From NCBI GenBank assembly GCA_963580285.1, contig OY757019.1, positions 64,872,587 to 64,936,586 on the forward strand: DNA of 64,000 nt, written 5' to 3'. The stretch is from Lucinisca nassula. Taxonomy: Eukaryota > Mollusca > Bivalvia > Lucinida > Lucinidae. The first letter of the stretch is position 1; every line of letters begins with the position of its first letter. The position numbers were made by a program, and so were the translations under genes. Shown here one piece after another: positions 34,573-44,199 of the stretch. The notes below the pieces were generated by a model. The model was not told where the DNA came from, did no database searches, and saw nothing but the letters and a program-made list of their open reading frames with translations.

Positions 34573-37434
34573 TATGATAATAATAATAAATACTGATGAT
34601 GATAACAAACGAAAATAACAAAAGGGGAGTAAGTTGTTTTAAAGATACTAGGCTACGGGTTACATGTATTTTCAGCCAAAGACCTGCTGAAACACCGTCA
34701 GAAAATCATCAAGCTGGCAGACCAGTCTGAGCATGGTTGGAAAATGGTGGCCGAATACGAGTCAAACCCAGTTGCCAGCGATAGTGATGACGAGAAAAGG
34801 ATCTATAAGGCAGAGGCAAGGGCATCTAGGAAAATGAGAACCGAAAGAGGGGCTAAGCGTGGTAGATGGAGAAGGTATCCGTACGATCGACGTGGTTTCA
34901 TGAATCGAAGAACAGCCGAGGGCATGCAGAATTCTATAACACATCTACAGGGCCAACAAACGAAGAAACCTGGGTTATGTTTTGTTTGTCATGGTGAAGG
35001 GCATTGGAAGTCGGACTGCCCGACGGCGAAGGCGGTTATTAACTCCAATAATAAGATAAGTAGTAATACTGAATCTTTAGCATACAAAGCAATAAAATGT
35101 ATTTTAGATCCAGCGGAACAGGCTCATGTAAGTGTTACGGGGAGTGCGCCTGATAGTCATAAGGGCACGTCAGGAGAAGAGGTAGTTCCATCGCCAGTAG
35201 GTAGGTTGCGGAAAGCAATAGATAAATGGAAGGAAATCACTGATGATAGATACATATTAGAGGTAATAAGGCAAGGCTATAGTTTACCTTTGAAAGAAAA
35301 TCCTGAAAGTATTGTTCTTAAAAATAATAAGTCAGCCAGAAACAATATGACTTTTGTAACACAGGAAGTAAATAATTTGGTAGAACGCGGTGTCGTTTCA
35401 GAGGTGCCGGAGGCTCCAAAAGTGGTAAATCCATTAACAGTGGCTTACAACAAAATTGGCAAACCGAGTTTGGTTTTAGACTGCAGGCACATTAATCGTT
35501 GTTTGCATGTTTTCAAATTTAAATATGAAGATATAAAGGTAGCACAGTCCATGTTTGGAATGGGATCATTCCTCTTCACGTTTGATCTAAAGAGCGCTTA
35601 TCACAGTTTAGATATCATCAAAAAACATAGAACATTGCTTGGATTTGCGGTTCCAGATGGCGGAAAAATGAAATGGTACGTATTTAATTCATTGCCATTT
35701 GGAATAGCCTCTGCAGGGCATATATTTACTAAAGTATTGAGGGTAGTTGTTGCATTTTGGAGGGCCCGGGGTCATAAAATCATTATGTTTCTAGATGACG
35801 GAATAGGAGGAGCACGAGGAGTGAATGAAGCGGTAAGATCTAGCACTTTTGTGAGAGAAACTTTGCTGAGTCTAGGGTTTTTGTTAGCAAGCGAAAAATG
35901 TCAATGGCAACCATGTCAGCAGGTAACGTGGCTGGGCCATTTCTTAGACATGAAAGAAGCAAAACTATATATTACGGAGGAAAGAATCAAAAGGCTCGAA
36001 TCAGCTATAGATTCATTGATCTATCAAATTGAGAAAGATCAGTACAATTTAATTCATGTTAAGGTACTTGCATCTGTAGTGGGCCAAATTATTTCGATAC
36101 AGAACGTTGTTGGAAATAAGGTCAGGTTGATGACACGCCATATGTACAATTGTATCTTATCAAAAGCAAGTTGGAATGCCCCTGTCGTTATTACGACTGA
36201 AGCACGAGCTGAGTTAAACTTCTGGAGGGCAAACGTCAGAAACATGAATAGTCTTGGAAAGAGCATAAACGGTAAGACATTTTATCAGCTTTGTTTGTTT
36301 GCGGATGCTAGTAGCAATGGCTATGGAGGGTATTTGCAAGCGTATGGAAACGCAAAATTTGGTAGCCCAGAAAGTTTAAGAACAAAATGTAGTAAGTCCC
36401 CGGAAGTGGACTGTTCAAAGCTCCCGGAAGCAGATATAAAAATGTTTTCGGAAATCAGAAATGAAATGTCAACAGAAACAGGTGTGTGTAATCTACATAC
36501 AGCCTTTGATAATGCTATGAAAAAGAGTATGAGACCCCCGGAAGAGGGTATTATAATGCTCCCGGAAGTGAGTATCAATAAGTCTGCGGAAACGGGAAGT
36601 TATAGTTTTCAGACAATGACAAGTAATGGAATTGGTAACGATAGGCATGCATCTTGTGAGAATTGGGCTGTAAGTGGAGTAGTGTTCGGAGATTGGACGG
36701 AAGAAGAAAAGTCCAAAAGTTCTACTTGGAGAGAAAGCGAGACGGTAAGACGGGTAATCAGGAGTAATGTTGAAATGTTGAAAAACAAGAAGGTTAAGAT
36801 ATATTCAGACAATAAGAATGTCCAATCCGTTTTGCAAATCGGCAGCAGAAAAGCAGACTTACAAGAGATCGCATGTGATATAAATGACATGTGCGAAAAG
36901 AATGAGATCAAAATATGTCCTGAATGGATTCCAAGAGACCAGAATGAGGTTGCAGATGACCTCAGTAGATGGGGAGATTGTGAGGATTGGTCGATTAATA
37001 ATCAGATATATATGGAACTCGATATGAAGTGGGGACCGCATACATTTGATAGATTCGCATCTCAATTCAATTCAAAATGCATGAAATTTAATTCAAGGTT
37101 TTGGGTCCCAGGAACACAAGGTATCAATGGTTTGGATCAGTTTTGGGGCGGTGAGATCAACTGGATTGTACCTCCCCCTAGGCTGATTCTTGATTCAGTC
37201 AGAAAAATTGAAAAAGAGCGGGCAAATTGTACGCTGATAATTCCAATTTGGAAATCTGCGGCATATTGGCCCGAATTAATAGACAAGAATGAGAATTGTT
37301 CATTTAAATCGTTCGTTAGCGATTTCATTATGTTGCCTTCAAGAAATGTAATTCTTAAGGGGAGGGGAAATAACGGTATATTCGGCAAGGAGCAGTTAAG
37401 TTTTAGAATGGCAGCTTTGAAAATAAGATTTTGA
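33326..37434 (+). CDS. DIRS Gag-Pol: Gag, zinc knuckle, RT, RNase H, methyltransferase-like (spliced)
   Basis: Exon 1 is 33,326-33,635 (starts MDEREDDERM, charged and coiled-coil-like) and exon 2 is 34,676-37,434. The splice restores one frame of 1,022 residues. The first residues of exon 2 (KIIKLADQSEHGWKMVAEYE, then a DSDDEKRI acidic stretch) resemble the Gag end of DIRS-type proteins I know from cnidarians and molluscs. In the numbering from the Met at 34,744: CX2CX4HX4C zinc knuckle at 79-92; RT motif A FTFDLKSAYH (Asp281), motif B LPFGIASAGH (318-326), motif C FLDD (349-352), then GFLLASEKCQW and WLGHFLDM; RNase H Asp521, Glu664, Asp689 and Asp738/739; a Dam-like region about 766-842 (FDRFAS to WPEL) with VPPP at 809-812 where Dam enzymes have NPPY/DPPY. 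It would copy element RNA in the cell. No internal stops. An insertion of about 100 residues interrupts RNase H. Confidence 0.88.
34312..34402. repeat. (AT)n microsatellite inside the DIRS intron
   Basis: About 45 uninterrupted AT dinucleotides. Long uninterrupted arrays are unstable, so the length may be an assembly estimate. Confidence 0.95.
34526..34590. repeat. (TAA)n microsatellite inside the DIRS intron
   Basis: Roughly 20 AAT/TAA trinucleotides with two interruptions near the right end. Confidence 0.93.
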
Positions 37435-37480
37435 ATGTTTTCAGCGTCCAAATATTTATAGTAGATGGCTGATAGAACGC

Positions 37481-38572
37481 ATGAAAGTAATACTGTCTGT
37501 TTCAGGTGGCTTGCTTATTTTAAACACGAGTCCGTATTCTGATGCTACATGTTTTCAGAATATTATTCATATTTCAGGTGTTGGTCTAAGGGAGACAATC
37601 AGGGGACGTTTGGCTGATAGTGGTGCAATAGCGGCAGATAACGATGGTTTGGCGGAGAGAATGGCAAGCTACGTAATTAGTTCGAAAGCTGATAATACGA
37701 ACAAAAAGTATTTCGCACATTTTAATCGTTTTAAGGCATTTTGTGTCTCAAAAGGTTTTCCATATAAACCAGCAGATCCAATACATGTGGCAATTTACCT
37801 AACTCATTTGCTCGACAGCCGTGCTTCATTTCATGTTATATCAGCAGCTTTTTACAGCATTAAATGGGTACATGAAATTAACTGTTTGTCCGATCCGACA
37901 TCTAATGGTTGGGTGAAAAGTTTGTTAGAGGCAGGAAAGAGACTGAATTCCAATCCGATCAAGAAAAAAGACACAGTTGATTCTGAAATGTTAATATCGT
38001 TGTGTGACAAGTTTAAAGATTCTAGTGATGTGTTGTGCTTAAGATACGCTGGCTTGCTGCGTTTTAGTGAAATCAGTCAGCTGAAATGTAATGATATAGT
38101 GTTTAAAGAAGATTACTTCATGTTGTATATCCGAAAAAGCAAAACTGACGTTTATAGGGACGGCAAAGAAGTATTGATTTCTAAAGGTGTTTCTTCCGCT
38201 TGCCCGCATAGTATGTTGCTCAGATATTTAGATGCTACTGGCCAAGATAATACTTTGGACATTTATTTATTTAGACCAGCAAACAGATCTAAAGGTAGAG
38301 CTAAATTGTTGTCTGCAAATAAGCAGCTCAGTTACACTAGAGCACGGGAATGCATTGTAGAAAAATTGAGATTGGTAGCTCCTACTTTGAATCTAGGTAC
38401 TCACAGCTTGCGCGCAAGTGGGGCTACTATGGTGGCAAATGCGGAAGGGCATAGTATAAATGAAAGATGTCTGCTAAGACATGGACGCTGGAAGTCTACT
38501 ATTTCGAAAGACGGTTATGTCAAAGACTCTGTGGAAATGAGACTCAGCGTCACGAAAAAGTTAAAATTATAA
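37481..38572 (+). CDS. DIRS tyrosine recombinase (integrase)
   Basis: A 363-residue frame. The C-terminal half has the tyrosine-recombinase residues in order: Arg194 in GLLRFSEIS, Lys221 in SKTD, His308-x-x-Arg311 in THSLRASG, His334 or Trp337 in RHGRWKS, and Tyr346 in DGYVKDS, nine residues after Trp337 as in Cre-type enzymes. Residues about 60-160 form the SAM-like DNA-binding half (NTNKKYFAHFNRF). It would insert the circular DNA copy without making target duplications. The first 33 residues look non-conserved and contain TTTCAG sites ending at 37,505 and 37,577, both in phase with the Gag exon donor. The true product may therefore be a spliced Gag-recombinase or may start near Val34. It begins 47 bp after the Gag-Pol stop in another frame. 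Confidence 0.9.
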   Translation: MKVILSVSGGLLILNTSPYSDATCFQNIIHISGVGLRETIRGRLADSGAIAADNDGLAERMASYVISSKADNTNKKYFAHFNRFKAFCVSKGFPYKPADPIHVAIYLTHLLDSRASFHVISAAFYSIKWVHEINCLSDPTSNGWVKSLLEAGKRLNSNPIKKKDTVDSEMLISLCDKFKDSSDVLCLRYAGLLRFSEISQLKCNDIVFKEDYFMLYIRKSKTDVYRDGKEVLISKGVSSACPHSMLLRYLDATGQDNTLDIYLFRPANRSKGRAKLLSANKQLSYTRARECIVEKLRLVAPTLNLGTHSLRASGATMVANAEGHSINERCLLRHGRWKSTISKDGYVKDSVEMRLSVTKKLKL

Positions 38573-38705
38573 TTACATTGTTCATGCGAAAATTGAAATT
38601 TGTAAACCTTTCTAACATTTGATGATCTACGCATAAATCTCGCTAATTGCAAGAAATTAACCTCTTGTTCATTTCTTAACCCGCTTAAGGTGAAGCTTAA
38701 GACAT

Positions 38706-39120
38706 ATTGTGACTTTTGTGAGACAGGGGTCATTGATTAACAACCTGTGGTGACAGTTGTAAAACTGAAGAGTTAGCCATACTACCTGTGGTGATCGCAG
38801 TACTTAGGTGATCGCCATATTACCTGTGGTGATATCTGTGAGAATAAGTTCAAAGCCATGCAAGCCAAAATATTAAGGGTAAAAGCTGTGTGCGGCATCA
38901 GTTGTGATAGCCATTCTACCTGGCAATTCAACCTGTGGTGACATTCGTATAACTCAGGTAACAGCCTCATCACCTGTGGTGATAGCTGTGAAACTTACCC
39001 GTGTAGACATATATGACCCAGTTGACAGTCGTTCTTCCTCTGATGATAGCTGTGCTACTAAGATGACAGCCATATTAACTGTGGTGATAGCTAAGATTTG
39101 TTTGTCAATAGTTTTACTTC
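38706..39120 (+). repeat. 41-bp minisatellite, right arm, resuming after DIRS
   Basis: Starts with ATTGTGACTTTTGTGAGAC, the right half of the occupied site. Counterpart of about 4,000-4,440 in the left arm. Confidence 0.88.
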
Positions 39121-39124
39121 CCAG

Positions 39125-39238
39125 GCAATACCATTTTGGATATTTGGAGGTTGCTTTAGATTTTGAGGGACTTTTACCCGACACTGAGATAAACTGACAT
39201 CTCAAGGCCTACCACCCAAAGAAACCGCAAGGGTTTAA
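39125..39238 (+). repeat. Family C fragment, right-arm copy
   Basis: Contains GAGGGACTTTTACCCGACAC and GATAAACTGACATCTCAAGG, the reverse complement of 3,846-3,990. Confidence 0.72.
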
Positions 39239-41490
39239 CCCAGAGGACCATGATGGTCCTATATCGCTCACATGAGCTAAGAGATTAACATGTAGGCCCC
39301 AGGGCGGTGCAATTTTTTTTGGACCCAGGTCTATAATTTGAACAACCTAAGCAGAGGTCCACTGAATGAAGCTAAACATCGAATATAAAAGGCATGGCCT
39401 TCTGGTTTTGGACAATAAGATTATTCAAAAGTTTTCTCTTTATAAGTCTATGTAAAACCAGTGGACCCAAGGGCGGGGCCATTTTTGGCCCCCCATGCTA
39501 TGATTGGAACGATCATGGTAGAGGTCCATTAGATGAAGCTTCAAACAAAATTTCAAAGACCTGGGCCTTCTAGTTTCAAACGAGAAGATTTTTAAAGGTT
39601 TTCCCTCTATTAGCCTATGTAAAACCAGTGGGCCCCGGCGCGGGAGCATTTTTGGCCACAGGGCTATAATTTGAACAATCTTGGAAGAGGTCCACTAAAT
39701 GACGCTTCATATCAAGTATCAAAAGACCTGAGCTTTCTGGTCTCAGACAATAAGACTTTTAAAGGTTTTCCCAATATAAGCTTATGTAAAACCAGTGAAC
39801 ACCAGCGCGGGGGCATTTTTAGCCCCAGGGCTATAATTTGAAAAATCGTGGTAGAGGTTTACTAGATGAAGCTTCATACTAAATATCAAAGACCTGGACC
39901 AGCTGGTTTCACAGAAGAAGATTTTTATATGTTTTCCCAATATTAGCCTATGTAAAACCAGTGGGCCCCGGAATGGGGGCATGATTGACCCCAGGGTATT
40001 AATTTGAACAGTCTTGGTAGAGATTCACTAGATGAAGCTTCATACCAAATATCAAAGACCTGGGCCTTCTGGTTTCAGACAAGAAGATTTTTAAAGGTTT
40101 TCCCTTAACCCAGGTAAAACAAGTGGGTCTCGGCGCAGGGGCATTATTTGCCCCAGGGCTATAATTTGAACAATCTTGATATAGGTCCATTTGATGAAGC
40201 TTCATACCAAATATCAAAGACCTGGGCCTTCTGGTTTCAGAGAAGAAGGTTTTTTTTAAAGGTTTTCCCTATATAAGCCCATGTAAAACCAGTTGGCCAC
40301 GGGGCAGGGTCGTTTTTGGCCACAGGGCTATAATTTGAACAATCTAGGTAGAGGTCCACTAGATGGAGCTTCATACCAAATGTCAAAGACCTGGGCCTTC
40401 TGATTTCAGAGAAGAAGATTTTTAAATTTTCCCTATATAAGCATATGTAAAAACAGTGGGCCCCGGCTCGGGGGGCGTTTTTGGCCACAGGGCTATAATT
40501 TGAACAATTTTTGGTAGAGGCTCACTAGATGAAGCTTCATACTAAATATCAAAGACCTGGACCTTCAAGTTTCAGACAAGAAGATTTTTATATGTTTTCC
40601 CTATATAAGCCTATGTGAAACGAGTGGGCCCCGGTGCGGGGGCGTTTTTGGCCCAAGGGCTATAATTTGAACAATCTTGGCAGAGGTTCACTAGATGAAG
40701 CTTCATACCAAATATCAAAGACCTCGGCCTTCTGTATTCAGACAAAAAGATTTTATATGTTTTCCCTATATCAGCCTATATAAAACCAGTGGGCCCTGGC
40801 GCGGGGGGGGGGGGGGGGGTTTGGCCCCAGGGCTATAATTTAAACAATCTTGGTAGAGGTTCAGTACCTGGGCCTTCTGGTTTCAGACAAGAAGATTTTT
40901 ATATTATATGTTTTCCCTATATCAGCCTTTATAAAACAAGTGTGCCCCGAGGCGGGGCCATTTTTGGCCCCAGGGCTATAATTTGAACAATCTTGGTAGA
41001 GGTCCACTAGATGAAGCTTCATACCAACTATCAAAGTCGCGGCTTTTGGATTTCAGATAAGAAGATTTTTAAAGGTTTTCCTTATATAAGCCTATGTAAA
41101 AACAGTGGGCCACGGCATGGAGGCATTTTGGCCCCAGTGCTATAATTTGAACAATCTTGGTAGAGGTCCACTAGATGAAGCTTCATACCAAATATCAAAG
41201 ACCTATGCCTTCTGGTTTCAGAGTAGAAGATTTTTAAAGATTTTTTTCTTATTTTCCCCTTTTCGTTGCCATGGCAACCAGAGTTCAGCATGGAATTGAA
41301 TTCTTTGAACAACTTTGAGAGAGGACCACATATGGATCTTTTCTGCCAAGTTTGGTCAGAATCTGTTCAGTGGTTAAGGAGGAGATGATGTTTAAAGAAA
41401 TTGTAAACGGACGGACGGACGACGACGCCGACGTCGACGGACGGTGAATGATCACAATAGCTCACCCTGAGCCTTTGGAACAGGTGAACT
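39238..41490 (+). mobile_element. Tandem-repeat element (about 165-bp units), private to right arm
   Basis: The left arm reads directly across this site (GATGGACCGTCTTTTAAACC near 3,850), so the whole block is one insertion. It opens near GGACCATGATGGTCC (39,245-39,259). It then has about twelve 165-bp units, a single-copy segment with TTGCCATGGCAACCAGAG (41,267-41,284), a GGACGGACGGAC run (about 41,408), and a closing hairpin and CTAAAAA. No protein frame. Such array-bearing elements are often non-autonomous Helitron relatives in bivalves, but no Helitron end was confirmed. Confidence 0.7.
39325..41250 (+). repeat. Tandem repeat, about 165 bp, about 12 copies
   Basis: Each unit contains GGCTATAATTTGAACAATCT, GAGGTCCACTAGATGAAGC, TTCATACCAAATATCAAAG, GACCTGGGCCTTCTGG and CCTATGTAAAACCAGTGG. 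The starts of the TATAATTTGAACAATCT word recur about every 150-170 bp from 39,331 to 41,141. A G run near 40,805 interrupts one copy. Confidence 0.9.
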
Positions 41491-41491
41491 A
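41459..41491. other. Closing hairpin of the tandem-repeat element
   Basis: TAGCTCACCCTG and CAGGTGAACTA are near-perfect inverted repeats around AGCCTTTGGAA, followed by AAAAA. A related end, GGCTCTGGTGAGCTAAAAA, closes the element at 47,760-49,822. Confidence 0.6.
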
Positions 41492-42375
41492 AAAAACGGT
41501 TCGTCTCGCATCACATTATCCTGGGAAGGCTTATTTCTTATAAGCTGTAAGCCGTAATTGTGTCGATTCCTGATCATTGTCTTCAGTACGATTTTATTAA
41601 CATTTCTAACACGTTTACAGACGTCATTTTATTGTGCGAATATTTTGGCAATGCATTTAACAAACGTTTCTCTGCTTACATTTCCGAATAATTTCATCAA
41701 TGTTATTTTTGATGCTTTAATCAGCATTATAATGACATTGTAAAACATTGGAAAATGTATAAGCTCTTCAATTCAGTACTTCTGTCAATGGGACCCATTA
41801 TAACACACACATCTTACACTGCTTTCTGTCAGTTGTTCTTCATCTATTGAAGTTTGTGGCACTTTTCCTATTTCTGGTTCAAATTTAGATTGTTAGTGCT
41901 CATTAGAACAGACTGTTCGAGGCAATTTTAATGAGTATATACGTCTATGCTGTGGGTAAGAATATGGTAAAAATGAATACCCTTGCCAACCCCTACTTTC
42001 ATATGTATGAAGTGGGGTCTAAATGGGTATGTATTTCCCGGACTTGTTAATTTGTTTTAACAGTATAGGCATAATTTATTTCAACAGCAGCTTTGTGTCC
42101 ATAAAGTATCCCAGTGGCTCAATTGAATGCGCAAGCTCTAGGGATTGATCATCTCTAGACTGAGGATGTTTCTTGCGAGTGAGAATGATCACGGACTATA
42201 TTCTATGGTATTTCGCCCTCTTCTGCTTGTCCGTTTCTAAAAGCTGAATGCGCACTATACTTGCACTGGTTATCAACATATTGGTGATCTATTTACATTT
42301 TTTTCTTATGAGTCCTGTGAACTCGCTATGTCCCAATTCTATAAGAAAGTTCCACTGCAAAATTATTTGTACAAA

Positions 42376-42655
42376 ACACAGTTTAAACCCCCAGTGGAAT
42401 TCGTTTCGCTGACCGTTCCAAGGCGGTTCTTCTGTCGCGGTTTATTTTATTTTTTTTTTTGGCTTGTCTTTGAGTATTTGTGTCGCTTATATTGTTTTAT
42501 TTTGGATAGCCAACTGGCCATTCTGTGTTAACTGATATTTCAATTAGGGTCTAGTTGTTTCATGTTTGTGTTTCGTTCCCTTTGGTGTCTCTAGATAGTG
42601 GGAGCTGTGGTTTTATTTATCGATTCCTGATCATTGCCTTCACATCTATTTTGAT
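42376..42655 (+). repeat. Family A, copy 9
   Basis: CCCCAGTGGAATTCGTTTCG, CCAAGGCGGTTCTTCTGTCG and GATTCCTGATCATTGCCTTC. The left arm keeps only its last about 35 bp (568-603), so either that copy was truncated or this one was restored. Confidence 0.78.
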
Positions 42656-42989
42656 GGCTGGTGGGTGAACAAACAAATGGACAGAAAAATAGGTCCCTAA
42701 GTCGTGCCATGTTAAAAGCAGGCATGTAAAAAACAAACAAAAAAACAACACACACACACAAAACAAAAACCGATAGTAAGCAAGAAAACAACTGAATTTT
42801 GTTGGCAGATAGTATTTTATTTAATTTTTATTTATAATTCATTTCACTTCTTCCTGCTTTTAGCGTCTGTAACTGATGTTCTTCCCCTCCATGTTGATTC
42901 TGAAACACAAGGAAAAGTTCATCGCAATTTAAATATAAAAGATTGACAGATACTTATGGACATTTTTAGAGGGATGCGAGTCATGCAAA

Positions 42990-43288
42990 CATGCACATGT
43001 ACACATGCAGACATGCACATATGCATGCACACTCACACACATGCATGCATGCACATACACATGCATGCACACACACGTTTGCATGCGCACACACACATGT
43101 ATGCCATCATGCATGCACACTTACATACATGAATGCATATGCGTGTGCAAACACGCAAGCATGCATGCAAGCACACATGCATGCACACACACTCATGCAA
43201 GCATGCACACACACTAATGTAGACTTGCATGCACACATACATGCATGCATGCACTCACACATGCATGCATACATGCACACAAATGCAT

Positions 43289-43336
<48 letters not shown>

Positions 43337-43366
43337 GTGCATGCATGTATAGATGCAATATCCCCA
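42990..43366. repeat. CA/TGCATGCA tract with a pure (AC)n run
   Basis: Outer end of the right arm, counterpart of 1-250. Includes an uninterrupted AC run at about 43,289-43,334. Confidence 0.9.
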
Positions 43367-43387
43367 TTCCCTAACAACTTGGCCATC

Positions 43388-43890
43388 AGAATCTAACTGT
43401 TGGTTTTCTTTTGCTCCAGCATTTCAGTGGTTTCTTGCTGTGAGTCCTCACCGTTGTTTCATCTCTGTGGTTGTTTGATTTTTGTGTTCACGGATATGTT
43501 GCACTGATCAGTTAGGAGGTCTAATTGCGGACTGAACAAATTATGTCTTAATCGCGACGGGAGTAAGGGCGAGGATTGTTGCCACGTAAAATCGATTTAA
43601 TCCCCCCCACCAGTGGAATTCGTTTCCGCTGAACGTTCCAAGGCGGTTCTTCTGTCGCGGTTTATTTTTGTTATGGTTTGTCTTTGGGTGTTTGTGCCGC
43701 TTATATTTTTTTATTTTGGATAGCCTATGGCCCATGTTGAGGGAAAGTAACTGTCCTTTTGGCTTTCCGCTATTGATGTTTCCATCGGGATCTGTTGTTG
43801 CATGTTTGTGTTTCTTTCCCTTTGGTGTCTCTGATGGGAGCTGTGGGTTGATTGTATTGATTCCTGATCATTGCCGCCACTTCTAATTTG
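43388..43890 (+). repeat. Family A, copy 10 (full-length reference)
   Basis: Runs from ATCTAACTGTTGGTTTTC to ATTGATTCCTGATCATTGCC. It includes the 5' block TGCTCCAGCATTTCAGTGG, ATGTTGCACTGATCAGTTAG, a C run, and a hydrophobic frame (43,668-43,886) shared with copies at 24.6, 31.8 and 47.4 kb. Confidence 0.8.
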
Positions 43891-43902
43891 GTTGTGCGAG
43901 GG

Positions 43903-44012
43903 ACAGAGATTGGATCGATCCCGGGCTTTCGGATGAGTCTTTAAACCGAGGTCCCGTCCCCGTATGACCTAAGCTGTTGGTGAGACGTTAAACCCAAACA
44001 CTCACTCACTGT
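43903..44012 (+). repeat. tRNA-derived SINE (type 1), 5' truncated
   Basis: TTGGATCGATCCCGGGCTTTC, GAGTCTTTAAACCGAGGTCC, CGTATGACCTAAGCTGTTGG and an ACTCACTCACT tail, matching 26,415-26,527. It lacks the A-box half, as expected for incomplete reverse transcription. Confidence 0.78.
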
Positions 44013-44089
44013 GCGAGGGAGATGATAACTGTTAATGTGTATATATGAAGAAAAAAGAAAATAAGAACAAAAGAGAACAAATTTCCATT

Positions 44090-44195
44090 CCTCCACCGGC
44101 ATTTGAACTCTTGAACATTTGAACCCTCTGATTCATAATCGACAATCTGATTAGTAGTCCAGCACTCTATCCACTACACTGGCACACGATTCTTA
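44090..44195 (-). repeat. tRNA-derived SINE-like head (type 2)
   Basis: Minus strand: TGCCAGTGTAGTGGATAGAG (A-box-like), CTGGACTACTAATCAGATTG and GAGGGTTCAAATG (B-box-like). Part of a longer element continuing into 44,200-44,860. Confidence 0.5.
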
Positions 44196-44199
44196 AGTT

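Larger units (their letters stand above)
33636..34675 (+). other. Predicted intron in DIRS Gag-Pol
   Basis: Donor GAAG|GTATGT at 33,635/33,636 and acceptor TGTATTTTCAG|CC at 34,675/34,676; TACTAGG upstream is a possible branch region. Phase 1: the lone G joins CC to give Ala, and the reading frame continues without stops into the long frame. The 1,040-nt intron is low-complexity: a C run with CA repeat (33,678-33,703), four AGTTACGCA-type words (33,806-33,870), an A-rich tract, (AT)n and (TAA)n. Confidence 0.8.
33150..38705 (+). mobile_element. DIRS-like tyrosine-recombinase retrotransposon, apparently intact
   Basis: The element carries Gag, zinc knuckle, reverse transcriptase, RNase H, a Dam-like methyltransferase region and a tyrosine recombinase, and has no integrase or protease, which defines the DIRS order. 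It sits inside the 41-bp array: left flank AACCATACTAC, right flank ATTGTGACTTTTGTGAGAC. The left arm keeps the unfilled site at about 4,411-4,520, where the counterparts of these flanks are separated by only about 2 bases, with no target duplication. All frames are open, suggesting a recent insertion. I could not identify the terminal repeats (inverted in DIRS1 types, split direct in PAT/Ngaro types); only about 130 bp follows the recombinase stop. The left end holds a strong hairpin. Confidence 0.9.
29347..43366 (-). repeat. Right arm of the large inverted repeat (partner 1-7,378)
   Basis: Reverse-complement counterpart of the left arm, see that entry for paired landmarks. It is longer mainly because of three private insertions: family A at 31,692-32,106, the DIRS element at 33,150-38,705, and a tandem-repeat element at 39,238-41,490. 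Without these about 5.8 kb remains. Confidence 0.88.

Noticed and set aside
33150..38705. LTR retrotransposon interpretation
   Set aside because: No long terminal repeats, protease or DDE integrase, and a tyrosine recombinase is present instead.
1..43366. Inverted arms as an assembly artefact (mirrored contig)
   Set aside because: The arms are clearly diverged and have different insertions with clean empty sites, which a false mirror would not show.
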